Assembly: GCA_018434685.1 (NCBI GenBank)
Contig: JAHDOV010000019.1
Coordinates: 62,001-126,000, forward strand
Source: Deltaproteobacteria bacterium
GTDB taxonomy: Bacteria > Desulfobacterota > Desulfomonilia > UBA1062
DNA: 64,000 nucleotides
Reading direction: 5' to 3'
Shown here: one piece after another, positions 62,937 through 64,000 of the stretch
Numbering within the stretch: the stretch's first letter is position 1
How the letters are laid out: each line of letters begins with the position of its first letter
The notes under the pieces: generated by a model
Told to the model about the DNA's origin: nothing
Seen by the model: only the letters and a program-made list of their open reading frames with translations
The model's database searches: none
Program-made: the position numbers and the translations under genes

Positions 62937-64000
62937 GCGTTGTCAGTAACCCTGGTAACCATGCCGGAACGAGGGAAACCGGAGATGTCCGATGCATCCG
63001 GTGGCCTGTTCGGGCTGTCGTGACAAAGCACACATTGTCCGGCGAGGTGTCCTTTTCCTCTGCCCCGGGCGCAGCCGAGAGAGCCGGGGTGCCTGCATCG
63101 TCGATGACGCCGGGCTCATTGTCCTGGTCTCCCCTGAGCCCGTCGACAAAGTGCAGGGTAATCACGTTTGCATTGATCTCGGCACCGGTGACCCCGTCGA
63201 AGGAGAAATCCTCCCAGGCGTCAGAGTCTTCGCTGTACTTGTAGTAGGTGTCGCAGGTCGAGCCGCCGGGTAGGTACAGGGAGATGGAAGCGGAGCCACC
63301 CTCGCCGACATTGCGCACCCTGAAGCCGATGATCCCGAAGGGGAAGGAGTAATCCGCAGGCGCGCTTGCCGGGAGGCCGCTTACAGAGACATCGGCAATC
63401 GCGGTTCCCGAGGGAGAGGCAAGGGTTACATAGTATGCCGCGCCATGGGTATGGGTTGAGACAACGTTTGCCTGGGCAGAGTCCGGCGTGCCGTCGCTGT
63501 TTCCGTCGTATCCGGTGTCGGTGCCGTCCGGTCCCTGCTCCTCGGTATCGGAAACGCCGTCGAGATCACTGTCATCGGCAGGGTATACCTGTGTGAAGGT
63601 CGCGGTAACGGCCTTGTCAGCGTCCATGAGTATGGTCGATGGGTTGGCCGTACCTTCAAGATCGCCCTCCCAGCCGGCGAACTGCCATCCTGCTGCGGGT
63701 GAGGCCCTCAGTTCCACGGAGCTGCCTTCTGAATATACTCCTCCGGGCGGATCGAGGGAGACCGTGCCCTGGCCCTCAGCGATCCACACGAGGGAGTGAT
63801 ACCCCGGGACAATACCGATTCCCGAGAGGCTCACCGTTACGAGGGCCTCGTCCGGGTCATTCGACTGGATCCTCAGATCTGAATCAAACCGTGCTGCCGA
63901 AGCGGGGTGGAACGTGACAGTTACTACCGATACATCTCCCGGTTCCAGGGTAAAGGTCTCTGAAAAGGTGACGGAGAAGTTCACCGCATCGGTCACCGAG
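62911..64000 (-). CDS. Secreted multi-domain protein, 3' part (choice-of-anchor U)
   Basis: The frame is open at the right edge, so the N-terminus is missing; about 363 residues are visible. In order they show a beta-sandwich (HYDIN/ASPM-like, LRIQSNDPDEALVTVSLSGIG), an InlB/bacterial-repeat unit (WQFAGWEGDLEGTANPS), a calcium-binding thrombospondin-type stretch (DDSDLDGVSDTEEQGPDGTD), and a choice-of-anchor U domain ending with IDDAGTPALS. The C-terminal tail (NVCFVTTARTG) recalls the CFIATAAYG region but is degenerate, so anchoring may be lost. This is a typical surface or secreted protein. It converges on the VWA gene and overlaps it by 26 bp. Confidence 0.75.
   Translation of the reverse strand, partial: SVTDAVNFSVTFSETFTLEPGDVSVVTVTFHPASAARFDSDLRIQSNDPDEALVTVSLSGIGIVPGYHSLVWIAEGQGTVSLDPPGGVYSEGSSVELRASPAAGWQFAGWEGDLEGTANPSTILMDADKAVTATFTQVYPADDSDLDGVSDTEEQGPDGTDTGYDGNSDGTPDSAQANVVSTHTHGAAYYVTLASPSGTAIADVSVSGLPASAPADYSFPFGIIGFRVRNVGEGGSASISLYLPGGSTCDTYYKYSEDSDAWEDFSFDGVTGAEINANVITLHFVDGLRGDQDNEPGVIDDAGTPALSAAPGAEEKDTSPDNVCFVTTARTGHRMHRTSPVSLVPAWLPGLLTTLISRPERS

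Overview
The window looks like chromosomal DNA of a Gram-negative anaerobe, most likely a member of the Desulfobacterota (former Deltaproteobacteria). I base this on the high GC content, two selenocysteine-containing genes, tandem Tat-exported fumarate-reductase-type flavoproteins without a haem domain, several CoA-disulfide-reductase-type enzymes, an alkylglycerone-phosphate-synthase-like gene and many outer-membrane or lipoprotein genes. This is inference; no rRNA or other phylogenetic marker is present. I see no complete insertion sequence, prophage, CRISPR array or confident tRNA.

Layout. 0-9 kb: the end of an MFS exporter, MprF, an ion transporter with a periplasmic domain followed by a UspA protein, a lipoprotein, a selenocysteine-containing CoA-disulfide-reductase homologue (in-frame TGA at 6825), and a fatty-acid desaturase. 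9-15.7 kb: two decayed genes (LpxL/HtrB-like acyltransferase and DedA-PAP2), each missing its middle; a lipoprotein; a DEAD-box helicase; an MFS transporter. 15.7-20.4 kb: two paralogous Tat flavoproteins and an orphan ABC substrate-binding protein. 20.8-23.8 kb: a GNAT-histone deacetylase fusion and a CorA-like transporter. 23.8-29.9 kb: a GntR regulator with an operator at its promoter, GlpD, an alkylglycerone-phosphate-synthase-like FAD enzyme, and a convergent long-chain acyl-CoA synthetase. Together these could feed glycerol-3-phosphate and fatty acids into ether lipids. 30-37.7 kb: LpxR-like lipid A deacylase, then tetR-tolC-RND-MFP with three evenly spaced operator palindromes. 38-45.5 kb: a B12-binding radical SAM protein, a trypsin-like protease, aspartate kinase, a repeat-rich gap, a secreted unknown and a secreted lipase. 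45.5-51.7 kb: a CoA-disulfide reductase with rhodanese domain behind an FNR-type box, an MFS transporter, a third CoA-disulfide-reductase homologue with a DnaJ-domain protein, and a selenocysteine peroxiredoxin (in-frame TGA at 51172). 51.9-60.0 kb: a two-component system divergent from an EF-hand protein and a TolC-MacA-MacB exporter, bracketed by two nearly identical 47-bp repeats. 60.6-64 kb: a VIT/VWA protein and the end of a secreted protein that runs off the window.

Themes. Three areas recur: thiol and selenol redox chemistry (two selenoproteins, three CoA-disulfide-reductase-type enzymes, a rhodanese domain); membrane lipid synthesis or remodelling (MprF, desaturase, GlpD/AGPS/FadD, LpxR, the acyltransferase and DedA relics); and regulated envelope export (RND and MacAB systems, each with visible cis-elements).

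The strongest unusual signals are the two TGA-interrupted redox genes, each with a stem-loop of bacterial SECIS type just behind the TGA, and the repeat-bracketed EF-hand/MacAB/two-component cluster with a 27-codon membrane-peptide ORF at its end.
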